DNA from: Euborellia annulipes
Taxonomy: Eukaryota > Arthropoda > Insecta > Dermaptera > Anisolabididae
NCBI GenBank assembly: GCA_023213315.1
Contig: JAKCPI010027372.1
Coordinates: 1 to 64,000 of the forward strand
Length of the DNA stretch: 64,000 bases
Direction: 5' to 3'
The translations under genes were made by a program, and so were the position numbers. Below are positions 50,490 to 52,370 of this stretch, one piece after another (within the stretch, counting starts at the first letter, position 1; each line of letters opens with the position of its first letter). The notes under the pieces were generated by a model. The model saw only the letters and a program-made list of their open reading frames with translations. It ran no database searches and was not told the origin of the DNA.

Positions 50490-51079
50490 CCTAAAAAGTT
50501 TAGATAGAAACATTTTGTTTAATAAATGGGGACTTATCTAAAACAAATCTACTATAAAACTTTAAAAATTTTAAATAAAATCACAATTTTAATAAAATTA
50601 AAATTTTAAAAAATTTGCTAGTGATTTTATCAAAAATTTTTGGAAAAAATTTGGAAGAAAATGAATTTCTTACTCTTTTAATTTTTTTTAATTTAAAAGA
50701 TTTTATTTTTCAAAAGTAAAAATGTATCATTTTTAAAAATAAATGAAATAAAAAGAAGAAATTTTGCCCCCCTCTGCCCCCCTGAGATAATCGGCGTTTC
50801 GGGCCGCAGGTTGAGTTTAGTATGGCATTAGTTCAGTTTTTTTCTTTTACCACGATGGGTAACAATCAAGTTTTATTAAAATATCTGTGCCCCAAAATAA
50901 AAATTTAATAAAAAAAAAGGACAAAATCTTTTTTAGTAGGTTAATATAGCCTACGATATTTTAGAAGCCATATTGCCTGCTCTGCGCCTTTTCTTACTTT
51001 TTTTTTTTATTTGTTTTCTAGATACGGCAATGAAGCAAACGACGGCCGGGTCTTCGATCTTCGTGAAGAGGAAAGGTGA
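7873..51079 (+). CDS. NACHT and WD-repeat domain protein (NWD1/NWD2-like), 23 coding exons
   Basis: Twenty-three exons with GT-AG (one GC-AG) borders join in a continuous frame of 4080 nt, giving a predicted 1359-residue protein. Order: acylation signal MGSSCSSG; Ser/Thr/Ala/Pro linker (about 23-150); DUF4062-like alpha/beta segment (about 155-300); helical region (300-490); NACHT ATPase with Walker [10 protein letters not shown] at 507-515 and Walker [10 protein letters not shown] at 593-601; winged-helix/helical region (about 650-990); WD-repeat region (about 992-1341). Proteins of this architecture are STAND-class NTPases, in which the NACHT core is thought to switch conformation and the WD propeller to sense or scaffold; human NWD1 and NWD2 are the best-known examples. 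The phase agrees at all 22 junctions, which is strong support for the model. The exact start and the last exon are the least certain parts. The function in this animal is inferred from family only. A cuticular protein gene sits in intron 14 on the other strand. Confidence 0.85.
7999..8245. mobile_element. MITE with 4-bp duplication, copy 1
   Basis: 247 bp, ends GGGCCCTGTTACGCATTAGT...CTAATGCATAACAGGGTCC. Flanks AAAT/AAAT. Copies at 49361 and 55389 are very similar. Confidence 0.7.
8358..8780 (+). repeat. unclassified interspersed repeat, possible retroelement fragment
   Basis: Starts after a T-run (GGAATGGGTGCATAAGGTCC) and is richer in G/A than the flanks, but no reading frame can be followed. 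I do not recognise it. Confidence 0.25.
9568..10375 (+). mobile_element. Helentron-like remnant inside hAT element
   Basis: Internal part (AAAATGTATATTGCCC..., AAATTTTACATCTTGAATTC) and 3' GGGAACTAAATAT, with a short hairpin end at about 10335-10375. It lies wholly inside hAT-type element 8953-10478 and is itself split by a SINE. Confidence 0.45.
9716..9967 (+). mobile_element. tRNA-derived SINE in a Helentron-like remnant
   Basis: Head truncated just inside the tRNA part (starts CCTACCTCCTATACC, just 3' of the A-box region), complete body and a poly(A) tail of about 30. 12-bp duplication AATGTTCCGTAC at 9704-9715 and 9968-9979. Confidence 0.8.
10711..11379 (+). mobile_element. Helentron-like non-autonomous element, reference copy
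   Basis: About 670 bp. The 5' end ACTTTCTCTTACC is followed by an AT palindrome ending AGAGAGAAAGT; then a CA/GT-rich tract, the motif AGTACTAGTACTTTACTGATG, and a 3' hairpin of about 90 bp (AATCTGGTGTGAC / GTCACACCAGATT). The 5' terminal 13-mer recurs inverted (GGTAAGAGAAAGT) inside the hairpin, the asymmetric inverted-repeat layout described for Helentrons. No long ORF. Insertion sites are T-rich. Confidence 0.6.
11400..11700 (-). repeat. repeat related to fold-back 13913 loop
   Basis: Contains TGGCAGGCTAGTCTAACAGC, ATATCTGGCCTATATTTATA and ATTCTGACATCTCTTGGCAA, shared with 14250-14420, 14775-14800, 22330-22400 and 38195-38440. Probably one MITE family; no clean duplication found. Confidence 0.45.
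11815..12065. mobile_element. hAT-type MITE
   Basis: 251 bp, ends CAGCGGCGTAACTAGCC...CTAGTTACGCTACTG; duplication TATACAAC at 11807-11814 and 12066-12073. Confidence 0.8.
12361..12760 (+). repeat. probable LINE 3' tail
   Basis: Contains TTAAGGCGAATGTCGGGATG and, after a T-rich run, CCTAGCCACCGAGGACTGGT followed by AATAAATTTATTTATTTATT. A short tandem tail after a conserved end is typical of non-LTR retrotransposons. Clade not determined. Confidence 0.35.
12805..13061. mobile_element. hAT-type MITE containing the Helentron hairpin half
   Basis: 257 bp, ends CAGTGGCGGATCCA...GTATCCGCCCTTG; duplication TAAATACA at 12797-12804 and 13062-13069. Just inside is AATCTGGAGTGACTGGTCGC, one arm of the Helentron-like hairpin. 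Confidence 0.8.
13130..13232 (-). repeat. second tRNA-like SINE family, fragment
   Basis: Minus strand carries GCCCTAGCGGAGTGGTAGAG and AAGGGTTATTCAACC. Related fragments appear near 3830-3910, 42455-42595, 6840-6890 and 20490-20570, sharing the phrase ATTTATTT(C/T)...TTAGTAGC(C/T)AA. Confidence 0.4.
13555..13660. promoter_or_regulatory. GC-richer patch with CRE-like sites in intron 1
   Basis: TGCGTCATC and the palindromic TGACGTCATC lie 20 bp apart, followed by GCGCGGCTGGAGGGGG. This is unusual composition for the intron and could be an enhancer or alternative promoter; no direct support. Confidence 0.3.
13913..14775. repeat. fold-back element with ~340-bp arms
   Basis: Left arm 13913-14250, right arm 14420-14775 (GATGAGTTTGAATCC... 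mirrored). The loop contains CATTTGCCAAGAGATGTCAG, also found at 11560-11600 and, diverged, at 38225. The right arm has a short insertion near 14510. Confidence 0.8.
14909..15884 (-). mobile_element. Helentron-like element, complete, SINE-interrupted
   Basis: Hairpin at the left (14909-15005), 5' terminus GGTAAGAGAAAGT at 15872-15884; the SINE 15059-15335 is nested in it. Confidence 0.6.
15059..15335 (-). mobile_element. tRNA-derived SINE nested in a Helentron-like element
   Basis: Full-length minus copy: poly(T) at the left, tRNA head ending GCCAGACCCGGGGGC at the right. It interrupts the Helentron-like copy 14909-15884, whose sequence resumes directly after it. Confidence 0.75.
15885..16287. 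other. intron 1 stretch between two Helentron-like copies
   Basis: AT-rich, no gene or repeat recognised. Confidence 0.4.
16290..17287 (+). mobile_element. Helentron-like element, complete, SINE-interrupted
   Basis: 5' end ACTTTCTCTTACC at 16288-16300, split by the SINE, then complete through the 3' hairpin ending GTCACACCAGATTTTT. Confidence 0.6.
16306..16620 (-). mobile_element. tRNA-derived SINE with 13-bp target duplication
   Basis: Minus copy with poly(T) at left and head at right; inserted into the 5' end of a Helentron-like element. Duplication CTCTTACCTCTAT at 16293-16305 and 16621-16633. Contains a short internal duplication around an ATTT run (16540-16590). Confidence 0.85.
17507..17605 (-). 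repeat. tRNA-like segment (SINE head or tRNA pseudogene)
   Basis: On the minus strand, A-box-like ATGGCTAGATCGGTAGTGCG and B-box-like GAGTTCGAATCTC with roughly tRNA spacing. The arms do not fold into a clean cloverleaf, so it is more likely a SINE head than a working tRNA. Confidence 0.4.
17887..19821. repeat. near-perfect 1.93-kb palindrome
   Basis: Left arm 17887-18837 and right arm 18870-19821 are inverted copies differing by a handful of bases (for example near 18415 versus 19275) with a 32-bp spacer. In NWD intron 1. No long ORF or known transposon end; transcription would give a ~950-bp hairpin RNA. Confidence 0.9.
19859..20122. mobile_element. hAT-type MITE, same family as 12805
   Basis: Reverse copy; ends CAAGGGCAAATACAAGG...GACCCGCTCTTG. 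Flanks ATCACGGG and ATCATGGA match 6 of 8. Contains the hairpin arm (GACCAGTTACACCAGATTAC). Confidence 0.6.
20403..21989. mobile_element. hAT-type element 1.6 kb carrying a 1-kb inverted repeat
   Basis: Ends CAGTGGCGGTCCCAGG...CTGGGACCGCTAGTG, duplication TATAAATA at 20395-20402 and 21990-21997. Interior: left arm about 20625-21140 and right arm about 21165-21625 are inverted copies of each other and contain Helentron-like body sequence. Confidence 0.8.
22635..22819 (+). CDS. NWD-like gene coding exon 2 (low-complexity linker)
   Basis: Acceptor TTATAATTAG, donor CCGG|GTAAAT. Residues about 23-85 are Ser/Thr/Pro/Gly-rich with no recognisable domain. It enters in the phase left by exon 1, although the two exons are 14.7 kb apart. 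Confidence 0.75.
23356..23610 (+). mobile_element. tRNA-derived SINE
   Basis: Head GGGGCTTGGAGTAGTTGGTAG, B-box GGGTTCGGACCC, body and GT/GA-rich tail. The tail runs into a hAT-type remnant rather than poly(A). Confidence 0.65.
23730..24412 (-). mobile_element. Helentron-like element, complete
   Basis: Hairpin at 23730-23820 with almost perfect arms, terminus GGTAAGAGAAAGT at 24400-24412, and a CA-rich run at 24215-24265 that marks the family. Confidence 0.6.
24420..24568. repeat. partial hAT-type MITE (12805 family)
   Basis: Reverse fragment ending CTCTGGATCCGCCACTG at 24568, abutting the Helentron-like copy on its left. Another partial copy is at about 23612-23720. Confidence 0.45.
24748..24880 (-). 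mobile_element. Helentron-like hairpin end only
   Basis: A 93-bp near-perfect hairpin followed by TTGTGTCGAGATATATTTAG and a divergent tail (GATAGCACCTTAGTTTCAAA). The same variant tail occurs at 57580-57670, so it is a subfamily, not a random break. Confidence 0.5.
25284..25789 (-). mobile_element. Helentron-like element, hairpin end lost
   Basis: Internal and 5' parts of the family in reverse, ending GGTAAGAGAAAGT at 25777-25789. The 3' hairpin is absent. Confidence 0.5.
26076..26116 (-). ncRNA. hammerhead-like motif HH2a (inverted partner)
   Basis: Minus-strand copy of the HH2b core in the left arm of fold-back element 26022-26375: CUGAAGA, extra U, stem II GAUGUGU/ACGCAUC, GAAA, AUAU, C, then a 3-bp stem I. 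Confidence 0.5.
26284..26324 (+). ncRNA. hammerhead-like motif HH2b
   Basis: GCA + CUGAAGA (26287-26293), extra U, stem II GAUGUGU with ACGCAUC (one G-U pair), GAAA (26314-26317), stem III AUAU, C, then UGC closing stem I (3 bp). The stem I is short, so self-cleavage would be weak or need dimerisation. Confidence 0.5.
26375..26635. mobile_element. hAT-type MITE nested in the HH2 fold-back element
   Basis: 261 bp, ends CATGGGCGTCCGCAGG...CCTGCGGACGCCCATG (16-bp perfect), duplication CTATTCTC at 26367-26374 and 26636-26643. Third nesting level at this site. Confidence 0.85.
26815..27480. other. intron 2 stretch
   Basis: AT-rich sequence without recognisable exon or transposon end; a short inverted pair near 26925 only. 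Confidence 0.4.
27481..27994 (+). mobile_element. Helentron-like element, internally deleted
   Basis: Both ends present (ACTTTCTCTTACC at 27482, hairpin ending about 27990); about 150 bp of the interior is missing. Confidence 0.55.
27995..28959. other. intron 2, 3' part
   Basis: Contains a GC-richer patch at 28130-28280 (TTCTCGGGGCGCCGGTGATT) of unknown nature and T/C-rich sequence at 28440-28560; otherwise AT-rich up to the exon 3 acceptor. Confidence 0.3.
28960..29217 (+). CDS. NWD-like gene coding exon 3
   Basis: Acceptor TTTATTTAG, donor CAAG|GTCTAT. Residues about 85-171. The first part is Ala/Ser/Thr/Pro low complexity; then comes a helix ([14 protein letters not shown]) and [13 protein letters not shown], the first beta strand of the DUF4062-like segment seen in NWD proteins. 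GC content is clearly above the surroundings. Confidence 0.85.
29573..30205. repeat. fold-back element with decayed HH8 pair
   Basis: GGAAGGTAAGAAGG (left) mirrored by CCTTCTTACCTTGC (right), and TACAAACATGGAATTTAATG by CATTAAATTCCATGTTTGTA. In NWD intron 3. Confidence 0.65.
30097..30138 (+). ncRNA. decayed hammerhead-like motif HH8
   Basis: CCGAUGA in place of CUGAUGA, extra U, stem II GGUUC/GAACC, GAAAUGUU, then AGC pairing GCU upstream. A matching decayed copy on the minus strand lies at 29655-29697 (CCAUGAUGGUUC...GAACCGAAAC). Together they sit in the arms of fold-back element 29573-30205. Confidence 0.35.
30206..31225. other. intron 3, middle part
   Basis: AT-rich. A C/T-rich versus G/A-rich pair (CTCCTCTCATCTCC at 30840; GGAGAGGAGAGCGG at 30890) can fold. 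No coding evidence. Confidence 0.3.
31348..31793 (+). mobile_element. Helentron-like element, deleted
   Basis: 5' end TTTTCTCTTACC, shortened body and a reduced hairpin at 31724-31793. It follows a pogo/Tigger-like terminal fragment (AATCCCGATTATTCG at 31232). Confidence 0.5.
31901..32068 (+). CDS. NWD-like gene coding exon 4 (DUF4062-like)
   Basis: Acceptor TTTCTAAAG, donor GCAA|GTAAGT. Residues about 171-227, containing [20 protein letters not shown] and [11 protein letters not shown]. This matches the N-terminal pattern of NWD1/2 (helix ending YP.LR..C...G.E...D..W). It starts with three adjacent cysteines. Confidence 0.9.
32375..32595 (+). CDS. NWD-like gene coding exon 5 (DUF4062-like)
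   Basis: Acceptor TTTTTTGCAG, donor TAAG|GTTTGT. Residues about 227-300: [19 protein letters not shown] is a strand-loop equivalent to the FLGLLGEKYG region of vertebrate NWD proteins. It then continues with a helix and [18 protein letters not shown]. Ends in phase 0. Confidence 0.9.
32669..32800 (+). CDS. NWD-like gene coding exon 6
   Basis: Acceptor ATCAATAG, donor CAA|GTAAGT. Residues 301-344, charged and helical ([20 protein letters not shown]), likely part of the helical linker between the N-terminal segment and the NACHT core. Both flanking introns are under 75 bp. Confidence 0.9.
32860..33009 (+). CDS. NWD-like gene coding exon 7
   Basis: Acceptor AATTTTCAG, donor CAGG|GTTAGT. Residues 345-394 with [20 protein letters not shown] and [13 protein letters not shown]; helical with a proline run. 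Phase 0 on both sides. Confidence 0.9.
33081..33248 (+). CDS. NWD-like gene coding exon 8
   Basis: Acceptor ATCCCTATAG, donor CAAG|GTTATT. Residues 395-450, including [14 protein letters not shown] and [20 protein letters not shown]. Helical region before the NACHT domain; phase 0 on both sides. Confidence 0.9.
33403..33444 (-). ncRNA. hammerhead-like motif HH3
   Basis: Minus strand: UGCA + CUGAGGA, extra U, stem II GGC.CCU/AGG.GCC with one mismatch and GUAU loop, GAAA, AUAU, U at the cleavage position, then UGCA closing a 4-bp stem I. It lies inside fold-back element 33319-34095. Confidence 0.55.
33465..33550. other. GC-rich island with two TTCG-loop hairpins
   Basis: AAAGCCCGCCTTCGGCGGGC and TTGCTCGCCTTCGGCGAGCA flank AGGGGGCTGCGCCCCT. 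All three are compact hairpins, two with the stable UUCG loop, in otherwise AT-rich sequence inside fold-back 33319-34095. Confidence 0.6.
34100..34640 (+). repeat. repeat ending in HH9 relic
   Basis: Shares GATGGCGCTGAAGTTTGTGT, GACGTCGTTGTATATGAAAT and the GAAACGTTGTAC/ATTTATATTTTTAATAAAT end with the inverted-repeat copy at 46130-46480. The poly(A)-signal-like AATAAA sits after the motif in both. Confidence 0.5.
34486..34532 (+). ncRNA. degenerate hammerhead-like motif HH9
   Basis: GUAC + UUGAUAA (two core changes), weak stem II, GAAACGUU, then GUAC. A related sequence lies at about 46161-46205 on the minus strand with a matching GAAACGUU end. Kept as a relic only. Confidence 0.25.
34886..35017 (-). 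mobile_element. severely 5'-truncated SINE
   Basis: Only the last 130 bp of the SINE body and tail, but with a perfect 13-bp duplication GGAATACATACTT at 34873-34885 and 35018-35030. Confidence 0.8.
35258..35385 (+). CDS. NWD-like gene coding exon 9
   Basis: Acceptor TTTTTTCAG, donor AGAA|GTAAGA. Residues 451-493: [20 protein letters not shown], an amphipathic helix leading into the ATPase. The last codon is split, with AA carried into exon 10. Confidence 0.9.
35858..35912. repeat. short hairpin near exon 10
   Basis: AAAACAAAGCCTTTGG pairs with CCAAAGGCTTTGTTTT, loop about 16 nt, about 95 bp upstream of the exon 10 acceptor. Confidence 0.5.
36006..36240 (+). CDS. NWD-like gene coding exon 10 (NACHT, Walker A)
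   Basis: Acceptor CTATCCAG, donor TCAT|GTAAGT. Residues 493-571. Contains [20 protein letters not shown], a canonical P-loop (GxxxxGKTT) that should bind the nucleotide triphosphate. A strand [15 protein letters not shown] and a helix with a CSILAHG end follow, as in the NACHT fold. Confidence 0.95.
36500..36777 (+). mobile_element. Helentron-like element, 3' part
   Basis: Starts at GCCATTGAAATCTTCT and ends with the hairpin. It lies in NWD intron 10. A tiny separate piece of the same family lies at 35650-35712. Confidence 0.5.
37171..37368. repeat. short copy of the 59.6-kb inverted-repeat element
   Basis: AAGTCCCACCCATG...TTTTCTACTTGTGATTATT at the left and its inverse ending GTCCCTCACTGTAC at the right, with a small centre. 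In NWD intron 10. Confidence 0.6.
37803..37895 (+). CDS. NWD-like gene coding exon 11 (NACHT, Walker B)
   Basis: Acceptor TTGAATCAG, donor TCAG|GTACGA. Residues 572-602 with [13 protein letters not shown]. This is a hydrophobic strand followed by D-G-I-D, the extended Walker B of NACHT ATPases, with acidic residues to coordinate Mg2+ and activate water. Confidence 0.95.
37962..38105 (+). CDS. NWD-like gene coding exon 12 (NACHT, sensor strand)
   Basis: Acceptor TTAACCAG, donor TCAG|GTAATT. Residues 603-650: [20 protein letters not shown] is the expected strand after Walker B (LP..VK...S), in the sensor position. Phase 0. Confidence 0.9.
38145..38440 (+). repeat. repeat related to 11400
   Basis: GCCGCATGTTTTTACCGATA at the left and TTAGACTAGCCTGCCATCTT at the right. 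In NWD intron 12. Confidence 0.45.
38942..39079 (+). CDS. NWD-like gene coding exon 13
   Basis: Acceptor TATTTTCAG, donor TAAG|GTAAAA. Residues 651-696: [20 protein letters not shown] resembles the start of the winged-helix part of NACHT proteins (L.PL...EA..L...), and a second helix ends LPLYLK. Confidence 0.9.
39146..39377 (+). CDS. NWD-like gene coding exon 14
   Basis: Acceptor TTATTTGTAG, donor TATG|GTAAAT. Residues 697-774. [17 protein letters not shown] followed by [20 protein letters not shown] is typical of the region after the NACHT core (two-helix unit ending G.r..El..lL). GC-rich relative to flanks. The next intron holds the cuticular gene. Confidence 0.9.
39755..40385. repeat. 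hAT-like mosaic in intron 14
   Basis: Outer pieces (AATTCAAATACTGTATTTG at 39768 and TTGTATTTCAAATAC at 40312) flank an insert with G-run and TAATCTGGTGGGACTGGTAG, a copy of the 12805-type MITE. Exact ends and duplications could not be fixed. Confidence 0.4.
40574..40622 (-). ncRNA. hammerhead-like motif HH4 with a full stem III
   Basis: Minus strand: CUCA + CUGAGGA, extra A, stem II GGCU(U)AC/GUAGCC, GAAA, stem III ACC-UGAC-GGU (3 bp and a 4-nt loop), C, then UGAG closing a 4-bp stem I. It is the only copy here with a looped stem III. Confidence 0.6.
40736..40783 (+). ncRNA. decayed inverted partner of HH4
   Basis: The plus-strand copy keeps stem II, GAAACC and the stem III hairpin, but the CUGAGGA core has become UAGAGGA, so it is probably inactive. 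With HH4 it forms the arms of fold-back element 40560-40800. Confidence 0.45.
40928..40933 (-). promoter_or_regulatory. poly(A) signal of the cuticular gene
   Basis: AATAAA on the minus strand about 70 nt past the TGA stop, a normal spacing. Confidence 0.6.
41002..41382 (-). CDS. cuticular protein exon 3 (RR-2 domain and His-rich tail)
   Basis: Acceptor TTTCCTACCAG. It begins [18 protein letters not shown], giving the aromatic triad and the G.Y...PDG..R.V.Y.AD..GF.A.V signature of RR-2. A tail of about 60 residues with roughly half His follows. Confidence 0.95.
   Translation of the reverse strand, partial: APADYSFKYGVKDGHTGDHKDQWETRHGDVVKGEYSVAQPDGTIRTVHYSADPHNGFTAVVKNSGHATHPQHYKKHHEPLIEHHHHHQQPLFVPHHHHHHQASAHQEHNSVHHHQSIVHHPSHHHL
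41002..41662 (-). CDS. RR-2 cuticular protein, three exons, nested in intron 14 of the NWD-like gene
   Basis: Exons on the minus strand: 41645-41662 (MSFQYK), 41482-41565 (signal peptide and linker) and 41002-41382 (chitin-binding domain and tail), all with GT-AG borders and phase 0. The 160-residue product begins [20 protein letters not shown], a typical secretory signal peptide with cleavage likely after Ala20. The core runs from [20 protein letters not shown] through [20 protein letters not shown] to HNGFTAVV, an RR-2 Rebers-Riddiford (chitin-bind-4) domain that binds chitin in the exoskeleton. The C-terminal third is extremely His-rich (runs of five and six His), with stop TGA at 41002-41004. 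The tiny first exon interrupting the signal peptide is the usual layout for arthropod cuticle genes. Confident as to family; tissue and stage are unknown. Confidence 0.93.
41482..41565 (-). CDS. cuticular protein exon 2
   Basis: Acceptor CTCTTTCAG, donor CAT|GTGAGT. Encodes the hydrophobic core of the signal peptide ([14 protein letters not shown]) and a His/Asp-rich linker ([14 protein letters not shown]). Confidence 0.92.
41645..41662 (-). CDS. cuticular protein exon 1
   Basis: ATG at 41660-41662, reading MSFQYK, donor AAG|GTATGC. The very short first coding exon ends inside the signal peptide. Confidence 0.9.
41689..41727 (-). promoter_or_regulatory. TATA box and initiator of the cuticular gene
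   Basis: On the minus strand TATATAA lies at 41727-41721, and a CCAGTTC initiator-like site at about 41694-41689, a spacing near 30 bp. The ATG follows about 30 nt later. This is a compact TATA promoter inside an intron of the opposite-strand gene. Confidence 0.6.
42154..42435. mobile_element. hAT-type MITE
   Basis: 282 bp, ends CAGGGCTGTAACTAGGC...GCTAGTTACGGCCCTG; flanks ATTACATA and ATTACATT. In NWD intron 14. Confidence 0.75.
42725..42795. repeat. pogo/Tigger-like terminal fragment
   Basis: CAGTAGAATCCCGATAATTC and inverted ACGAATTATCGGG. The terminal pattern resembles pogo/Tigger DNA transposons. A similar 5' fragment is at 31226-31250. No transposase seen. Confidence 0.4.
42938..43205 (+). 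CDS. NWD-like gene coding exon 15
   Basis: Acceptor CTTTTTCAG, donor GACG|GTGAAA. Residues about 774-863: [18 protein letters not shown], then [20 protein letters not shown] and [12 protein letters not shown]. The pattern (W..vr..L..fl, F.H..fre.v..ryl, H..la.yf.g) is the helical repeat seen in NWD and TEP1-like proteins. Confidence 0.9.
43488..43775. mobile_element. hAT-type MITE
   Basis: 288 bp, ends CATGGGCGTACCCAG...CTGGGTACGCCCATG; duplication GGCAGATC at 43480-43487 and 43776-43783. In NWD intron 15. Confidence 0.85.
43847..43925. repeat. small perfect-armed hairpin
   Basis: ATTAAAAATTCACTTGGAAG and its inverse CTTACAAGTGAATTTTTAAT around about 25 bp; immediately right of hAT MITE 43488. 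Confidence 0.6.
44099..44777 (+). mobile_element. Helentron-like element, complete
   Basis: 5' end ACTTTCTCTTACC at 44099-44111, GTCTGTCT/GTGT tract, 3' hairpin ending ACACCAGATTTTA. It lies in NWD intron 15. Confidence 0.6.
44923..45049 (+). CDS. NWD-like gene coding exon 16
   Basis: Acceptor TTTATTTTAG, donor TCAA|GTAAAT. Residues about 863-905. [20 protein letters not shown] and [16 protein letters not shown] match the NWD-type motif r.l.ELP.hl......l......ldw...kl. Confidence 0.9.
45163..45420 (+). CDS. NWD-like gene coding exon 17
   Basis: Acceptor TTCTTACAG, donor TACC|GTACGT. Residues 906-991. It is helical, with an acidic stretch ([17 protein letters not shown]), then [19 protein letters not shown], ending in the link to the WD-repeat region. 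GC-rich towards its end. Confidence 0.9.
46130..46480. repeat. fold-back relative of the 34.1-kb repeat
   Basis: TATAAATACTGAACAACGTTTCGACT at 46150 mirrors AGTCGAAACGTTGTTCAG at 46385. In NWD intron 17. Confidence 0.55.
46701..46871 (+). CDS. NWD-like gene coding exon 18 (WD region begins)
   Basis: Acceptor TAAAAACAG, donor TGTG|GTAAGC. Residues 992-1048. [20 protein letters not shown] followed by GRRLRTLKG is the d-strand and turn of a WD-like blade. Confidence 0.9.
47050..47294 (+). CDS. NWD-like gene coding exon 19 (WD repeats)
   Basis: Acceptor TTTTTCTAG, donor GAAG|GTTTGT. Residues 1049-1130. Two blades are visible: [19 protein letters not shown] and [17 protein letters not shown]. 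The motifs are diverged WD40 (YDLESG, MNLQSG), normal for this family. Confidence 0.9.
47295..48031. other. intron 19
   Basis: Holds a repeat rich in GACGTTAAA/GCGTTAAA words between TCTATCCTCTAAAAACAGAC (47460) and AATAGACCTG (47802), probably a decayed inverted-repeat element related to the small palindrome at 58504-58567. Confidence 0.35.
48032..48194 (+). CDS. NWD-like gene coding exon 20 (WD repeat, GC donor)
   Basis: Acceptor AATTTTAAAG, donor AAG|GCAAGC, a GC-AG intron. Residues 1130-1184 with [20 protein letters not shown], a clear WD-type turn, then [13 protein letters not shown]. The frame agrees with exon 19 and exon 21 only if the GC donor is used. Confidence 0.85.
48195..48270 (+). 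other. GC-AG intron 20
   Basis: A 76-bp intron beginning GCAAGC after AAG and ending TTGCTTTTAG after a long T-rich tract. The frame on both sides is conserved WD-repeat coding sequence. No GT donor nearby keeps the frame. Confidence 0.8.
48271..48445 (+). CDS. NWD-like gene coding exon 21 (WD repeat)
   Basis: Acceptor TTGCTTTTAG, donor ACAG|GTGCGT. Residues 1185-1243: [17 protein letters not shown], then [19 protein letters not shown], the best-conserved WD signature in the protein. A hAT-type element starts 26 bp after the donor. Confidence 0.9.
48471..48830. mobile_element. hAT-type MITE just after exon 21
   Basis: 360 bp, ends CAGTGGCGTATTCAGG...CCTGGCTACGCTACTG; duplication TATTATAC at 48463-48470 and 48831-48838. 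Only 25 bp separate it from the exon 21 donor. Confidence 0.85.
48839..49360. other. intron 21 stretch
   Basis: TTACCAATAGATAGG near 48876 and CCTATCTATTGATAA near 48998 are loosely inverted. The rest is unremarkable, with a CTCCAAAAATACTAAACGGT phrase typical of repeats. Confidence 0.3.
49361..49584. mobile_element. MITE with 4-bp duplication, copy 2
   Basis: Same family (GGACCCTGTTACGCATTAGT...), with a small internal deletion compared with the others. Flanks AATT/AAAT. In NWD intron 21. Confidence 0.7.
50138..50432 (+). CDS. NWD-like gene coding exon 22 (WD repeats)
   Basis: Acceptor TTTGAACAG, probable donor CCAG|GTATCA. Residues 1243-1341. [20 protein letters not shown], then [19 protein letters not shown]: a classic GH...(V/L)W-type repeat with GH dipeptide, then a last partial blade and a proline-rich end ([10 protein letters not shown]). 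If the donor is skipped the frame runs five more codons to TAA at 50443-50445. Confidence 0.9.
50443..50449 (+). promoter_or_regulatory. alternative stop and overlapping AATAAA in intron 22
   Basis: When exon 22 is not spliced, TAA at 50443-50445 ends the frame and AATAAA occupies 50444-50449, followed shortly by a T-run. Intronic polyadenylation here would give a protein ending ...TRYQL instead of the exon-23 tail. Confidence 0.35.
51022..51079 (+). CDS. NWD-like gene terminal coding exon 23
   Basis: Acceptor TTGTTTTCTAG. In the phase left by exon 22 it reads [19 protein letters not shown] then TGA at 51077-51079. A short hydrophilic tail is plausible for this family, but there is no independent support. 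A further donor-like AAAG|GTGACA overlaps the stop, so additional downstream exons cannot be excluded. Confidence 0.55.
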
Positions 51080-51472
51080 CAGGGCTAAGGCATCAAATCC
51101 CTTCGCCCTAATCTTTCATTCTCTCTCTTTTATAGAACCCCCCCCCCCCCTCGCCCCTCGCCCTCTCTTCTCATTATTCCTTCTCAAAGACCAATCTATT
51201 TTTTTTTTTTTTCATTTTCGTCCATTTTCTTCACCTTCATCTGAATATTTTTTTAAAATTCTTCATACAAAAAAAAAAAAGCCAAATCTCAACCTATTGG
51301 ACGGAAACTGACCATTTTATAAAAAACGATTTAAAAAAAATCATAAAAAACAACATACATTAATTATTATATTTAGTATTGATAGTGATACCTTTATGTT
51401 GGATCGCCCAGGATTTGGATTTAAAATTGATTATCAGATGTGATCCATCAATCATCTCACTATTTCAAAGAG

Positions 51473-51478
51473 AATAAA
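51473..51478 (+). promoter_or_regulatory. candidate poly(A) signal, NWD-like gene
   Basis: AATAAA about 390 nt after the predicted stop of exon 23, in AT-rich sequence. It is the first well-placed canonical hexamer I noticed downstream. Confidence 0.3.
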
Positions 51479-52289
51479 TAATAATTTGCATGTCTATTCT
51501 TTCCCGAGGCGATTGATGGATCCAGAAAAGGCAAAACCCTCCTCTCTTACCCCAGGGGGCTTAGGGGGTAAGAGACAATGGTTTTTACGCTGATAGGAAA
51601 ACTAAAAATCCCCTTTCTCCTCTCGTATTCTAATCAGGGAGATGAAAGGAATATTTAATACTTTCTCTGTCTTTCGGCTTAAATACATTTTATTGGGCGG
51701 GATAATGGATCGTGTTTCTATTTCAGGAAGTCGAAATTTTATTTTATTCTTTTTTCGGGATTAGAAACAGCGATATTACTCTCTAGTGAGTTAAAAAAAA
51801 AAAAATTGTTTACTTTGATTAATTTTAATTAATATCAATCGTTTATTCTTACCAATAATGTAGTTATTATTTGGAGATAGTAGGGAAATAAAGCAGCTTT
51901 TGCCAGAGACAGCATAATTGTGACGTCTTATCTCGCTAAACGTCATTTTTACACTGAAAGTAGTTACTGTAGAATGATTGAAAAACTGTTGAGAGAAGAC
52001 AAAAAAGCTTGCTTAATACTTCTACAGCTTTCGATACTGACATCATGCCAAAAAAACTGATTGGTTATTTATTTTTTATAATATCAAAATTTGTTGAAAT
52101 TTTATCTATACTGAGTTGTATTGCAGAGTTAGAGGTCTTGCTTGCCTCTTGTGCTAATTTAGAAAAATGAGGGACCGGATCTAAATGGCCTTAAATGCCG
52201 AAAAGATCTTATAAAATTTTTATCTACATTGTATTTAATTGCACTTAAGCTGGTAAAATGGTGATTAAATACCAAATAGTTCGCCCCCT

Positions 52290-52370
52290 CCCCTCGCTGG
52301 CCGAAAGGTTAGAGTTGTTGACAAATGTCAATATTGACAATCTAAAAGACAAAGGATGTGGGTTCAGAAA
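52290..52370 (+). repeat. third tRNA-like SINE family, fragment
   Basis: GGTTAGAGTTGTTGACAAATG...GTGGGTTCAGAAAG; a minus-strand relative at 53150-53275 has the head TCTAGAGGTTAGAGATGTTA and B-box GGGTTCGGACTC. Confidence 0.4.
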
